DNA from: Bacteroidetes bacterium ADurb.Bin217
Lineage (GTDB): Bacteria > Bacteroidota > Bacteroidia > Bacteroidales > UBA1715
Assembly: GCA_002069975.1 (NCBI GenBank)
Contig: MWCJ01000004.1
Coordinates: 1-64,000 of the forward strand
DNA length: 64,000 nucleotides
Reading direction: 5' to 3'
Shown here: positions 55,231 to 63,552 of the stretch, piece by piece
How positions within the stretch are numbered: position 1 is the stretch's first letter
Layout: each line of letters begins with the position of its first letter
Notes under the pieces: model-generated
Database searches by the model: none
What the model was told of the DNA's origin: nothing
Seen by the model: only the letters and a program-made list of their open reading frames with translations
Position numbers and translations under genes: made by a program

Positions 55231-55929
55231 TTATTTGTTATTTACAAAATCTTCTTGTGTTTCGTCAGGTTTCACATATTTCAAATGTTTTGCAGGGCTG
55301 CCTACTACTACCTGATAAGGCTCTACATCCTTTAAACATAATGCTCCGGCACCAACTACCGAAAAGTCGCCCATGGTAACTTTTTCCATTACTGTTGCAT
55401 TTAATGCTACATCGCAGCCATTGCCTATAGTAAGTACGCTCGAACAAATAGCTCCTACCGAAAAATGACAAAAACCACCAATTTTGTTGTTGTGTCCAAT
55501 GGCACAATTAGCCATTACAAAGGTGCATTTGCCAATTTTTGTTTCGGGACCAATATACGAGTGAGCCATAATCATACAGCCGGGACCTATTTCACAGCCT
55601 TCGCCAATAAAGGTAAGCGGGTGAATAAGAGTTACCAATTTTTCATCGGGAATACCTAACGATTCAAATAATTTGATGCGTAACGGTGCATGCGAAATAC
55701 TATGAATGGCATATATAAAATAAAAATCACCGGCAACATACGGTCCTATATCTTTGAGACCGCCAAGAACAGGATATCCGTTTATTGTTTTTCCGGCAGG
55801 TATAAAGTCATTTATAAAACCGTAAACTTCATATTCTTCTATATCGTAATTTACACGCATATCTTGAATACATGCAGCAGCTACACCGCCATTGCCGTCA
55901 CCGCCTATTATTATTACTTGTTTAGCCAT
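55231..55929 (-). CDS. NeuD/PglD-type sugar O- or N-acyltransferase
   Basis: 232 residues. An N-terminal Rossmann-like PglD_N domain ([14 protein letters not shown]) is followed by a left-handed beta-helix of hexapeptide repeats (about 95-210: [41 protein letters not shown]). Such enzymes transfer an acetyl or other acyl group from acyl-CoA to a sugar amine or hydroxyl. In this cluster it is the best candidate to attach an acyl group made or activated by the neighbouring CoA enzymes. It overlaps the upstream gene by 8 bases. Confidence 0.82.
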   Translation of the reverse strand: MAKQVIIIGGDGNGGVAAACIQDMRVNYDIEEYEVYGFINDFIPAGKTINGYPVLGGLKDIGPYVAGDFYFIYAIHSISHAPLRIKLFESLGIPDEKLVTLIHPLTFIGEGCEIGPGCMIMAHSYIGPETKIGKCTFVMANCAIGHNNKIGGFCHFSVGAICSSVLTIGNGCDVALNATVMEKVTMGDFSVVGAGALCLKDVEPYQVVVGSPAKHLKYVKPDETQEDFVNNK

Positions 55930-56923
55930 TGGTATGTTTTGATTTGTGAATAATATACAAAATTCCTCCTAGTATAATGTTTAAAAATGTAGCTGTTAAA
56001 TAGATAAACGAAACTAACAAACTCATTTCGGAAACTATTCCAAACAATCCGAAAACAAGGATATATGCTCCTTCTCGTACACCTATACTTCCAAACGAAA
56101 TAGGTAACAAAAATATAATATTTAACAATGGGTTGGCGAATAAATTTTCAACTAATTTCAAATTTGCACTAAATCCGTTGAAAACGATGTTTGATACAAC
56201 AACATTGGTTAATTGATTAATCAAACTAAAAAGTACAATGAGAAGGATAAACTTGGGGTTAATTAGAAATTTGAATATTTGCTTAAGAAAATTAGGATTT
56301 ACATTATTTATAATGTTAAATTTTGAACAGAAAAAATTGATTATTGTATAAAGTAAATCATTGATGTTTTGCAAAATTTTTTGAAAGATAGAATTATGCC
56401 GAAAAACTAAAAGTATAAGTATGCCAACTCCCAATGAAATAGAGGAATATAGTATTATATGTTTAAAATAAAGCAGTATTGATGTGTCGGTTACCGTAAT
56501 AAAAAGCATTGAAATGCCAATGAGGAAAAAACATACGACAATTGCTAAAATTTTTTCGAGAAACAGAAGAGATATTTGTAATTCGGTAACATTATATTTT
56601 TTTAATGCATGTAGTCTATATACATCTATACCAATACCACCGGGCAAGAAATACCCTACAAAAATACCTCGATACATGATGCCTAATAATTCGAAAAAGG
56701 GAATGCGAACCCCCGCAAATTTTTGTAAAATCAATTTCCATCGTAGAGTAAACAAAATATATTGAGCAGGAAATACAATACATGCAGCAGCAGTAGTATA
56801 CGGATTTCCTGTAGTGAAAATTTGAAAAAGTTGTTCGAAATTTATTTTCGTAAGAATAAAAAGGAGTAGCCCAAGAGCAATAAGAATTTTAAGTATTTTA
56901 AAAATGAATTTTTTATTCATCAT
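55922..56923 (-). CDS. lysylphosphatidylglycerol synthase-type membrane protein (UPF0104/YbhN)
   Basis: 333 residues with about eight hydrophobic helices and the motifs GIMYRGIFVGYFLPGGIGIDVYR (about 84-106) and LPISFGSIGVREGAYI (about 275-290) of the LPG_synthase_TM family. The family covers flippase-like domains of MprF and stand-alone proteins linked to glycolipid or hopanoid modification. It has no catalytic acyltransferase/lysyl-transfer domain, so movement of a lipid-linked sugar is a reasonable inference. Confidence 0.8.
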   Translation of the reverse strand: MMNKKFIFKILKILIALGLLLFILTKINFEQLFQIFTTGNPYTTAAACIVFPAQYILFTLRWKLILQKFAGVRIPFFELLGIMYRGIFVGYFLPGGIGIDVYRLHALKKYNVTELQISLLFLEKILAIVVCFFLIGISMLFITVTDTSILLYFKHIILYSSISLGVGILILLVFRHNSIFQKILQNINDLLYTIINFFCSKFNIINNVNPNFLKQIFKFLINPKFILLIVLFSLINQLTNVVVSNIVFNGFSANLKLVENLFANPLLNIIFLLPISFGSIGVREGAYILVFGLFGIVSEMSLLVSFIYLTATFLNIILGGILYIIHKSKHTNG

Positions 56924-56932
56924 GCTAATGTG

Positions 56933-58216
56933 TTACTCAATAATTTCTACAATTTTATATTTGCCGGATTTTGAAATAGGCAGCGTGTCAACAATTTCAT
57001 ATGTATGCTGTATATCATTAAAAGCATTTTGCATTATTGATTGAATTATTTCTTCAGTTTCTGAATTAGGTCTTGTTAATCTAAACAAAAATTTAATAGT
57101 ATTTGTTTCTTTAAAATACAGAACTTTATATTGTTGAATTAAATAAGGATTATCTATCAATAAAGGTTTTCTGAATCTTTGCCAAAAATGTATATAATTT
57201 AAAACTCTTCCGTCAGGCAAGTGAATTACATCATCAGAACGGCCAATAATATCTCCAATAATTTGAGATTTTCTGCCACATGTGCAGGTAGAATCTATAA
57301 CTTTTACTACATCGCCGGTTTTGTATCTTACAAATGGCATTATATTGTTGGTGAGGTTTGTTAATACTATATCTCCAAAAGTTTCACCATCAATATCACG
57401 TTTGTTTACAACTTCAACAATAGCAGTAGATTCAAAAATATGCATATTGTTGCATTCCGGACATGTATATGCCAATGTAGGCGATTCCATGCAACCGTAT
57501 ATATTAAGTAATTTTGCATTAAAAAAAGTTTCTAATCGTTGCCGATGTTCGGGGCGAACTTCTTCGGCAGTACACAATAAAAATTTGGGGGTATAGCTAA
57601 ACCCTATGCGTTCGAAGTAATCGGCTAATATCATATAAAAACTACGATTACAGAACAAAAAATCAGGCTGTTTTTGTTCTATACATTCTTTTATTTCATC
57701 AAGAGGTTTAAATATCGAAATTGATTGTAATAATCCCAATTTTCTCATAAAACCTTTGTGGGTACTATTGTCTTCGCGCCAAATTTCCAAACCTTTCCAC
57801 GTAGGGTTCCATCCATATTGACGCATTGCATACAATACTTTAAGTGCAGGAATCATTTCTATACGAGCAGGTATTTGTATATGAAATGGTTTCCCGGTAG
57901 AACCCGAAGTTGGTGTAGTTATGGTATGTGGAATTGCATTAGAAATAAAATAGTCTTCGTATTTAAGTTTTCTACAAAGTTCTTTATGTATAATAGGAAG
58001 TTTTTGTAAATCTGCTATTGAATTTATATGAATAGTTGATAGGTCTATGTCTTTGTATATTTCTTTATAAAATGGTAATTTTATAGCTTTTTCAAATATT
58101 TTTTTGAATTGTTTAATTTGAAATTTCTCAATTTTTGATTTATTCCACGATTCGAATCGAAAAATCAAATATGCATGTTTAATGAGAAAAGGAATGTTGA
58201 AAAGTAAGCGTATCAT
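56933..58216 (-). CDS. CapK/phenylacetate-CoA ligase-like adenylate-forming enzyme
   Basis: 427 residues. The ATP loop TTPTSGSTGKP lies at about 99-109, a CPEC pair and a later CTCG pair form the Cys4 zinc site of PaaK-like enzymes, and KTGDVVKV with GRSDDVI completes the AMP-binding fold. Members in glycan clusters (CapK) are thought to activate a carboxylic acid for transfer. Here it sits next to a hydratase and a lyase that handle CoA esters, so it may make the acyl-CoA substrate. Substrate unknown. Confidence 0.82.
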   Translation of the reverse strand: MIRLLFNIPFLIKHAYLIFRFESWNKSKIEKFQIKQFKKIFEKAIKLPFYKEIYKDIDLSTIHINSIADLQKLPIIHKELCRKLKYEDYFISNAIPHTITTPTSGSTGKPFHIQIPARIEMIPALKVLYAMRQYGWNPTWKGLEIWREDNSTHKGFMRKLGLLQSISIFKPLDEIKECIEQKQPDFLFCNRSFYMILADYFERIGFSYTPKFLLCTAEEVRPEHRQRLETFFNAKLLNIYGCMESPTLAYTCPECNNMHIFESTAIVEVVNKRDIDGETFGDIVLTNLTNNIMPFVRYKTGDVVKVIDSTCTCGRKSQIIGDIIGRSDDVIHLPDGRVLNYIHFWQRFRKPLLIDNPYLIQQYKVLYFKETNTIKFLFRLTRPNSETEEIIQSIMQNAFNDIQHTYEIVDTLPISKSGKYKIVEIIE

Positions 58217-58220
58217 GAAA

Positions 58221-58691
58221 TTATTCTATATCTAATTCTGTAATGTTTTGTATTTCTTGGGGTTTTAAAAATTTTGATGATACAGTGAAGTTCCAAAGCA
58301 TAGTAACAGGTATTACCATATAGTTAAGAATAAGTTCATCAAATGGTAAAAATTTTCTATATAAAACTAAAGTGAAGAATCCAATAATCATACTTGTACT
58401 ATATACGCCATAATAAATAAATAAATTCTTTTTTGACTTACCTGATTTAAAAACAAGACGACTGTTTAGATAATATGATTGTAATATAGAAATTACATAG
58501 CTTAAAAAATATGTTAGATATGGATGAAAATGCAATACTTTCAACATTATATATACCTGTAACATTCCAATAAATGTTATTACAACCCCCACAAACGAAA
58601 ACCCAATCAAACGTTTTACCAAAGGATATTTGAGTAAAAATTTAGGAATACATGCCAGTATTATTCGTTTTGCAAGTTCAAACAATTTCAT
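58221..58691 (-). CDS. GtrA-like membrane protein
   Basis: 156 residues with four transmembrane helices and the GtrA pattern LVKRLIGFSFVGVVITFIG and SYYLNSRLVFK. GtrA proteins are proposed to flip undecaprenyl-phosphate-linked sugars or help glycosyl transfer across the inner membrane. Its start overlaps the lyase stop by 4 bases (ATGA type), a strong sign of co-translation. Confidence 0.85.
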   Translation of the reverse strand: MKLFELAKRIILACIPKFLLKYPLVKRLIGFSFVGVVITFIGMLQVYIMLKVLHFHPYLTYFLSYVISILQSYYLNSRLVFKSGKSKKNLFIYYGVYSTSMIIGFFTLVLYRKFLPFDELILNYMVIPVTMLWNFTVSSKFLKPQEIQNITELDIE

Positions 58692-59581
58692 ATTCTTTGT
58701 AGAATTCGGTTATGTTTTTCGAGTACTTTTTTTGCTCCTAATACCATAGGGGGACCAATAAATTTACCGTTTTTTACTGCCACACCCTGATTGTTTAGTT
58801 GTGCTTCTTCGAACAACGTCAACATTTCTTTAGCGTCGGCAACGTCTTGTTCACTTGGCGAAAAATATTGGTGTACAAGTGGTAATTCTTTAGGGTTTAA
58901 TACTAACATTCCTTCGTATCCCAATTTTTTAGCAAGGATTAAGTTTTTTTCTAAATCTTCTAAATCATGTACCTTTATGTGAACCGTGTCTATAGGTGCT
59001 ACATTGTTGGCACGAGCTGCCATGGCTATAATAGCACGAGCCGAAAAAATACTCTGACCTTCAGCATCATGTACACCTTGTAAATCGCTTACAAAATCTT
59101 CACATCCAAATGCTATGGCAATAACACGTTTCGATGCAGTACATATGTCTTGAGCATTGAGTACTGCTCCGGTAGTTTCTATAAGCGGTATCAATTTGAA
59201 TGTGCCTATGGGTAGGTTTTTTTCAAATTCTATAGTTTCTAACAATTTATCTATAAAGTAGATATCTTCACCTTTTTTTGCTTTGGGATACATAAATCCG
59301 GCAATTCCGGGTATAGCAAGCGATGTTACATCTTTGAGTAAATGTCCGCTTTCTCTGTCGTTTATTCTTGGAAATACGTGGTGTTTAGCAAAATCGCCAC
59401 GTTGAACACGTTCAATAATTTTGTTGCGAGCTATTTGTTTATTTTCTACAGGTTGAACGGAATCTTCTAAATCGAGCAATAATACGTCAGCATTTAAACG
59501 TGCCGCACTATCAAGCAGTCTGTCGTTGTGTGCGGGAACAAACAGTAAACTGCGTAACAAAAATTCAGAAGATTGATTCAT
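58688..59581 (-). CDS. CitE-like CoA-ester lyase (HpcH/HpaI family)
   Basis: 297 residues. RSLLFVPAHNDRLLDSA and DVLLLDLEDSV near the N-terminus, PLIETTGAVLNAQDI (about 136-150) and AIAFGCEDFVSDL give the metal and CoA sites of citrate lyase beta subunit-like enzymes, including malyl-, methylmalyl- and citramalyl-CoA lyases. It cleaves or forms a 3-hydroxyacyl-CoA by aldol chemistry. Next to a MaoC hydratase this resembles itaconate or methylmalyl-CoA modules, but the usual CoA transferase is absent. Confidence 0.87.
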   Translation of the reverse strand: MNQSSEFLLRSLLFVPAHNDRLLDSAARLNADVLLLDLEDSVQPVENKQIARNKIIERVQRGDFAKHHVFPRINDRESGHLLKDVTSLAIPGIAGFMYPKAKKGEDIYFIDKLLETIEFEKNLPIGTFKLIPLIETTGAVLNAQDICTASKRVIAIAFGCEDFVSDLQGVHDAEGQSIFSARAIIAMAARANNVAPIDTVHIKVHDLEDLEKNLILAKKLGYEGMLVLNPKELPLVHQYFSPSEQDVADAKEMLTLFEEAQLNNQGVAVKNGKFIGPPMVLGAKKVLEKHNRILQRI

Positions 59582-59619
59582 AATAAATTATTTTATACAA
59601 ATATGCATATTTTTTATGT

Positions 59620-60078
59620 TCAATGTTTCTTTTTTACCAATACATTTCGTCGAAATTTTAGAACCTCTTGCTTGTGTTGGTTGTATGCAATTGTTTCTAC
59701 ATACACAATTCCTCGGTCGGGTTTTGATTTCGATTCGGTGGTTTTAAGAACGATGGTTTTGGCATAAATGGTATCGTTTATAAATACCGGATTTAGGTGC
59801 TCAATTTGTTCGTATCCTAAATTTGCTATGGCTTTGCCACTAATGTCGGGTACGGTAATGCCTACTGCCAAACTAAATACTAATGTGCCTACTACTAATA
59901 TTTTCCCATGTTGGTTTTGTGCAGCATAGTCTAAATTGGTATGCACCGGGTGATGATTCATAGTAAGCAAGCTAAATAAGTTATTGTCGCTTTCGAAAAT
60001 AGTTTTAGATAGGGTGTGTTCTATAATTTCGCCTTGCGAAAAATCTTCGAAATAATTGCCGAATTTACTTTGAGCCAT
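59620..60078 (-). CDS. MaoC-like hotdog hydratase
   Basis: 152 residues, single hotdog domain. The catalytic region reads DNNLFSLLTMNHHPVHTNLDYA: the His and the surrounding pattern are kept, but the classic Asp of SGDxNPIH is Asn, as I recall for mesaconyl-CoA-type hydratases. It should add water to, or remove water from, an enoyl-CoA. Paired with the CitE-like gene 38 bases downstream. Its start overlaps the upstream cupin gene by 14 bases. Confidence 0.82.
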   Translation of the reverse strand: MAQSKFGNYFEDFSQGEIIEHTLSKTIFESDNNLFSLLTMNHHPVHTNLDYAAQNQHGKILVVGTLVFSLAVGITVPDISGKAIANLGYEQIEHLNPVFINDTIYAKTIVLKTTESKSKPDRGIVYVETIAYNQHKQEVLKFRRNVLVKKKH

Positions 60079-60499
60079 TTGTGTGAGTTTTAATATAAGT
60101 CATAAAATCTTCGTATTTGCGAATATAATCGGCTTCGTTGTATGTATGCGATGCAAGTACCAAACAAATTGCTCCCGACGAAAAACCTTTTTCGGCAGCC
60201 CATATTCCAGGAGGTATATGTAATCCAAAATTTGGTCGATTCAGAGTTACGGTACGTTTTGTTGTTCCGTCGTCTAAATCAATTTCGAACGCACCGGAAG
60301 CAGCAATTAAAAACTGGTGACATTCTCTGTGAGCATGAGCACCACGCGATTCTCCACCTGGAATGTCGTACAAATAAAAAATTCGTTGTATGTCAAAAGG
60401 TATTTCTCTATTGCCATGTACAGGGGTAATATTACCGGCTCTGTTATGAATTTTTGGAAGTTCTATTACCGAACAATCATATACTGTTATGCGTTTCAT
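60065..60499 (-). CDS. FdtA/QdtA-like dTDP-sugar ketoisomerase cupin (catalytic His pair present)
   Basis: 144 residues, one cupin barrel of the WxcM-like family. RGAHAHRECHQFLIAASG at about 52-69 contains His55 and His57, matching the HAH pair that FdtA uses to isomerise dTDP-4-keto-6-deoxyglucose between 3- and 4-keto forms. FGLHIPPGIWA follows. The 3-keto product normally goes to an aminotransferase, which is not in the window. It overlaps the upstream paralogue by 4 bases. Confidence 0.85.
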   Translation of the reverse strand: MKRITVYDCSVIELPKIHNRAGNITPVHGNREIPFDIQRIFYLYDIPGGESRGAHAHRECHQFLIAASGAFEIDLDDGTTKRTVTLNRPNFGLHIPPGIWAAEKGFSSGAICLVLASHTYNEADYIRKYEDFMTYIKTHTNGSK

Positions 60500-60906
60500 A
60501 TACCTGAAGTTTGTTTTAAAAAATCATCGTACTTGCGAATATACAAATCTTCGGAATACGGTGCCGACGAAAGAATGAGACATAATGAATTTGTTGAAAA
60601 ATTTTCGAGTGAACGCCATATCATAGGTGGTACATACAATCCGTAATAGGAACGATTGAGAGAAATTGTTTTTGTTTCTTTACCGTTGTTTATCACCACA
60701 TCAAAACTTCCCGAAAGAGCAATAATACATTCGTGTAAATTGGTATATGCATGTCCTCCGCGAGTTTGCCCACCGGGGACATCATATATCCAATAGGTAC
60801 GTTCTACCGCAAAGGGTATATGCTTGCCGCCTTCTATAAACGACAGATTACCTCGTGGGTCTTGTATTTTGGGTAAATCTATGAGTTTACATTCAGTTAT
60901 TTCCAT
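60496..60906 (-). CDS. FdtA/QdtA-like cupin paralogue with HAY in place of HAH
   Basis: Starts at 60906, 60924 and 60945 are possible; I use 60906 (MEITECK, 136 residues) because it aligns with the paralogue and gives the smallest overlap with the upstream gene. The same WxcM-like cupin: RGGHAYTNLHECIIALSG at about 49-66. His52 is kept but the second His is Tyr54, so the known acid/base pair is incomplete. It may be specific for another sugar, have a different reaction, or form a heteromer with its neighbour. Confidence 0.8.
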   Translation of the reverse strand: MEITECKLIDLPKIQDPRGNLSFIEGGKHIPFAVERTYWIYDVPGGQTRGGHAYTNLHECIIALSGSFDVVINNGKETKTISLNRSYYGLYVPPMIWRSLENFSTNSLCLILSSAPYSEDLYIRKYDDFLKQTSGI

Positions 60907-61603
60907 TATCTTCAGGTTTTTCATGTTTTCTAAATACATAAACAAGTCCGTATTCTTCGGCTTGTTTTCGTTTTTCTGCTGCCGGTAAATGAGCGAAAGT
61001 TTGTTCTACTTCATTCCAAATAGATAGAATTATATCATCGGCTTTTTGACGCAATTCTTGTACATATTCAAACGCACGTTCGTTTTTCGATTGTATAAAA
61101 CTATTGGAACGATATGCGTTTACATATTTATCGTATTGTATTTTTACCATAGCTATGCGTGGATTTACCATTGGGTTTCCCCCTTGTTGTACCCGTGCTT
61201 CTTCGCCGTCAATTAATTTTTTACCCCATGCTATTATTTCATCATCAGTGGTAAGTGGAGGCAATTTTTTCGTGAATTTTTCTAAGCCGTAAAACGAACG
61301 GGCATCGGCAGGCATTTCGTCGCGTGCTATAGCCATATTGAGCACTTGAATAAAGTGCGAAATGTACATTTTAGCACGTTTTTGTAGAGAATTATAATTC
61401 GAATTTTTTTCTACCGATTGTGAATAATCGGCTCGTTGGTAGTTTATGCCTGTTTTGAAAGTAGGGAGAAAAAACTTGGCATTTTGCAGTACTTTGTATG
61501 AATATGCTATATCATCGGGGTGCATACTCATAGTTTTATTTATAGCATTGGTTAGAGCTCGTATACGAGCAGCATCGGTATTTGGTAATCTTCGGTATGG
61601 CAT
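60893..61603 (-). CDS. conserved-looking protein of unknown function, first gene of the glycan cluster
   Basis: 236 residues, soluble, largely helical and charged. It begins MPYRRLPNTDAARIRAL and has a Pro-rich middle (TKKLPPLTTDDE) and a C-terminal helix with AEKRKQAEEYGLVYVF. I recognise no functional domain, signal peptide or membrane segment. It leads the ten-gene minus-strand cluster and overlaps the next gene by at least 14 bases, so it is co-expressed, but its start to this run may be accidental. A nested inverted-repeat region lies just upstream. Confidence 0.7.
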   Translation of the reverse strand: MPYRRLPNTDAARIRALTNAINKTMSMHPDDIAYSYKVLQNAKFFLPTFKTGINYQRADYSQSVEKNSNYNSLQKRAKMYISHFIQVLNMAIARDEMPADARSFYGLEKFTKKLPPLTTDDEIIAWGKKLIDGEEARVQQGGNPMVNPRIAMVKIQYDKYVNAYRSNSFIQSKNERAFEYVQELRQKADDIILSIWNEVEQTFAHLPAAEKRKQAEEYGLVYVFRKHEKPEDNGNN

Positions 61604-61616
61604 AATAGGTTTATTA

Positions 61617-61704
61617 GCGAATAATACAATAGTAAATAAAAACTACTATTCGCATAGAGGTATATATGCGAATGTCTACAAATATAGAAAAGAATATTAT
61701 TCGC
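61617..61704. promoter_or_regulatory. nested inverted repeats (four GCGAAT motifs) upstream of the glycan cluster
   Basis: GCGAATAAT (61617-61625) and ATTATTCGC (61696-61704) enclose a second pair, ATTCGCATA (61648-61656) and TATGCGAAT (61665-61673). A TATATTTG -7-like box on the minus strand lies at 61679-61686, so the inner palindrome would fall at the transcript start. It looks like an operator with four half-sites, or a cruciform. Confidence 0.5.
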
Positions 61705-61760
61705 AGTTTGTGTTTTTTACGAAAGTTATAAACCGGTAGTGTTAATAATAGTGATATGTT

Positions 61761-63422
61761 TTATAGTAAAACTAATACTAAAATTTGAGCCATTAAAATG
61801 CGTAAAAACATAGTGAGGGGATATACTGTGGCATACGCTGTAGACTGAGCTTGAACAGGTGCAACAGAATTAGCAAATTCTAAGGCGGGGGGGTCGGTCA
61901 TAGAGCCTGCTAACACACCGCAAATAGTAAGGTAGTTGATTTTCATAATCCGTGCAATTATTCCAACTATAAGTATTGGAACAAAGGTAATAATAGCTCC
62001 ATACAACATCCACATATATCCACCCGATAGTATTGATTCCCAAAAATGGGCTCCGGAACCCAAACCTACACAGCTTAAAAACAATACAATTCCAAGTTCG
62101 CGAATAAATAAATTTGTTCCGGGAGTCATATAAAAATCAAAAGATCCAATTCGTCCAAAATGCCCTAAAAGTAAAGCTATAATTAAAGGACCTCCTGCCA
62201 ATCCTAATTTTGCGGGAGCGGGTAATCCGGGGATAAAAAATGGAATGCTTCCAACGATAATTCCTAAACATATTCCTACAAACAGTGGTATGAGATTAGG
62301 GTGCGAAAGTGATTTTTGCGAATTTCCTAAATATTTGGTTACGGTATCTATAGAATTTCTGTCGGCAACCACACGAACCGTATCGCCAAATTCTACGGTA
62401 GTTTCGCTGGTTGGCAATATTTCGTTTCCTGCTCTGAATATGCGAGTAATATTAGCCGGATATTGTTCCGATATTCCTATTTCTTGCAATGTTTTTCCTG
62501 CAATTTTTCTATTGGTTACCAGCACATGGCGCATGGTTAAATTGCCGGTTATTTCTATTCTGCCGGTTTTGTGCACGGTTCCTATTTTTATTTCCAATGC
62601 AGCATATTTATCTTCGGTTGATACACCATACAAAATATCGCCTTGCTCAATAGTAGTGTTATTCGATGGGATTATAAAATCACCATTTCTGCGTAATCGC
62701 GAAATTACAAATTCTGAATCTACCGATGCTCTAACAAATTCTATTGTTTTTCCTAAAATAAGTGGATTTTTAACTTCTACATGAATAGAATGCATAGCGC
62801 CGTTTAATCCGGTTAACTCTTTTTGATATGTTTCTACTTCGTGTGGTATTGAAATGCGATACATTTTTTTTAGTAAAAGCATTACTAATATAATACCCAA
62901 TATGCCAAACGGATATGCAACTGCATATGCCATACCGGCAACAGGAGCAAGTTCTGCCCCATTAGGTATTTGGTAGGAAATTACTGTTTGTGCAGCTCCT
63001 AAACTAGGTGTATTTGTAACCGACCCACTTAGTATTCCGGCAATTACTTCAATATCGAGATTGAAAATGAATTTGAGAGAAAGAGCAAGTAAAAAACCTA
63101 GTAATACAATTGACGAAGCTAGTACATTAATAGTTATACCATTGTTTCGAAACGAAGCTATAAAGCGTGGCCCAATATCAATACCTATAGAATATACAAA
63201 TAGGATAAGTCCAAATTCTTTTATAAAGTGTAATACATCATGTTGAACATGAGCACCTAAATGTCCGGCAATAATTCCGGTAAATAATACCCCTGCAATC
63301 CCTAATTTAATGTTGAAAATTTTTATTTTTCCCAATAATATACCTGTTATACTTATAATTGCGAGTATTACAAGCGATCCGGCTGTTGTTTCTTTTGTAA
63401 ATAATTGTAGTATATCTTCCAT
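61761..63422 (-). CDS. AspT/YidE-like transporter with two RCK_C domains
   Basis: 553 residues. Two blocks of about five hydrophobic helices (about 12-185 and 380-553) with the duplicated motifs AGILSGSVTNTPSLGAAQ and CGVLAGSMTDPPALEFAN frame two soluble TrkA_C/RCK_C domains (about 205-290 and 290-370). This is the aspartate:alanine antiporter family (AspT, YidE, YbjL). The substrate may be a dicarboxylate or amino acid; YidE/YbjL homologues are uncharacterised. It is transcribed alone. Confidence 0.88.
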   Translation of the reverse strand: MEDILQLFTKETTAGSLVILAIISITGILLGKIKIFNIKLGIAGVLFTGIIAGHLGAHVQHDVLHFIKEFGLILFVYSIGIDIGPRFIASFRNNGITINVLASSIVLLGFLLALSLKFIFNLDIEVIAGILSGSVTNTPSLGAAQTVISYQIPNGAELAPVAGMAYAVAYPFGILGIILVMLLLKKMYRISIPHEVETYQKELTGLNGAMHSIHVEVKNPLILGKTIEFVRASVDSEFVISRLRRNGDFIIPSNNTTIEQGDILYGVSTEDKYAALEIKIGTVHKTGRIEITGNLTMRHVLVTNRKIAGKTLQEIGISEQYPANITRIFRAGNEILPTSETTVEFGDTVRVVADRNSIDTVTKYLGNSQKSLSHPNLIPLFVGICLGIIVGSIPFFIPGLPAPAKLGLAGGPLIIALLLGHFGRIGSFDFYMTPGTNLFIRELGIVLFLSCVGLGSGAHFWESILSGGYMWMLYGAIITFVPILIVGIIARIMKINYLTICGVLAGSMTDPPALEFANSVAPVQAQSTAYATVYPLTMFLRILMAQILVLVLL

Positions 63423-63552
63423 GTGTCCACCATTTTTTTTGACGAAACAAATGTATATATTTCAGTATAGATAACTCTACATTTTTTTGATTTTTTGACT
63501 AAGTTGAAAAATTGATTTTGTGATGTGTATTTGTACCACTCATAGGTGGTTT

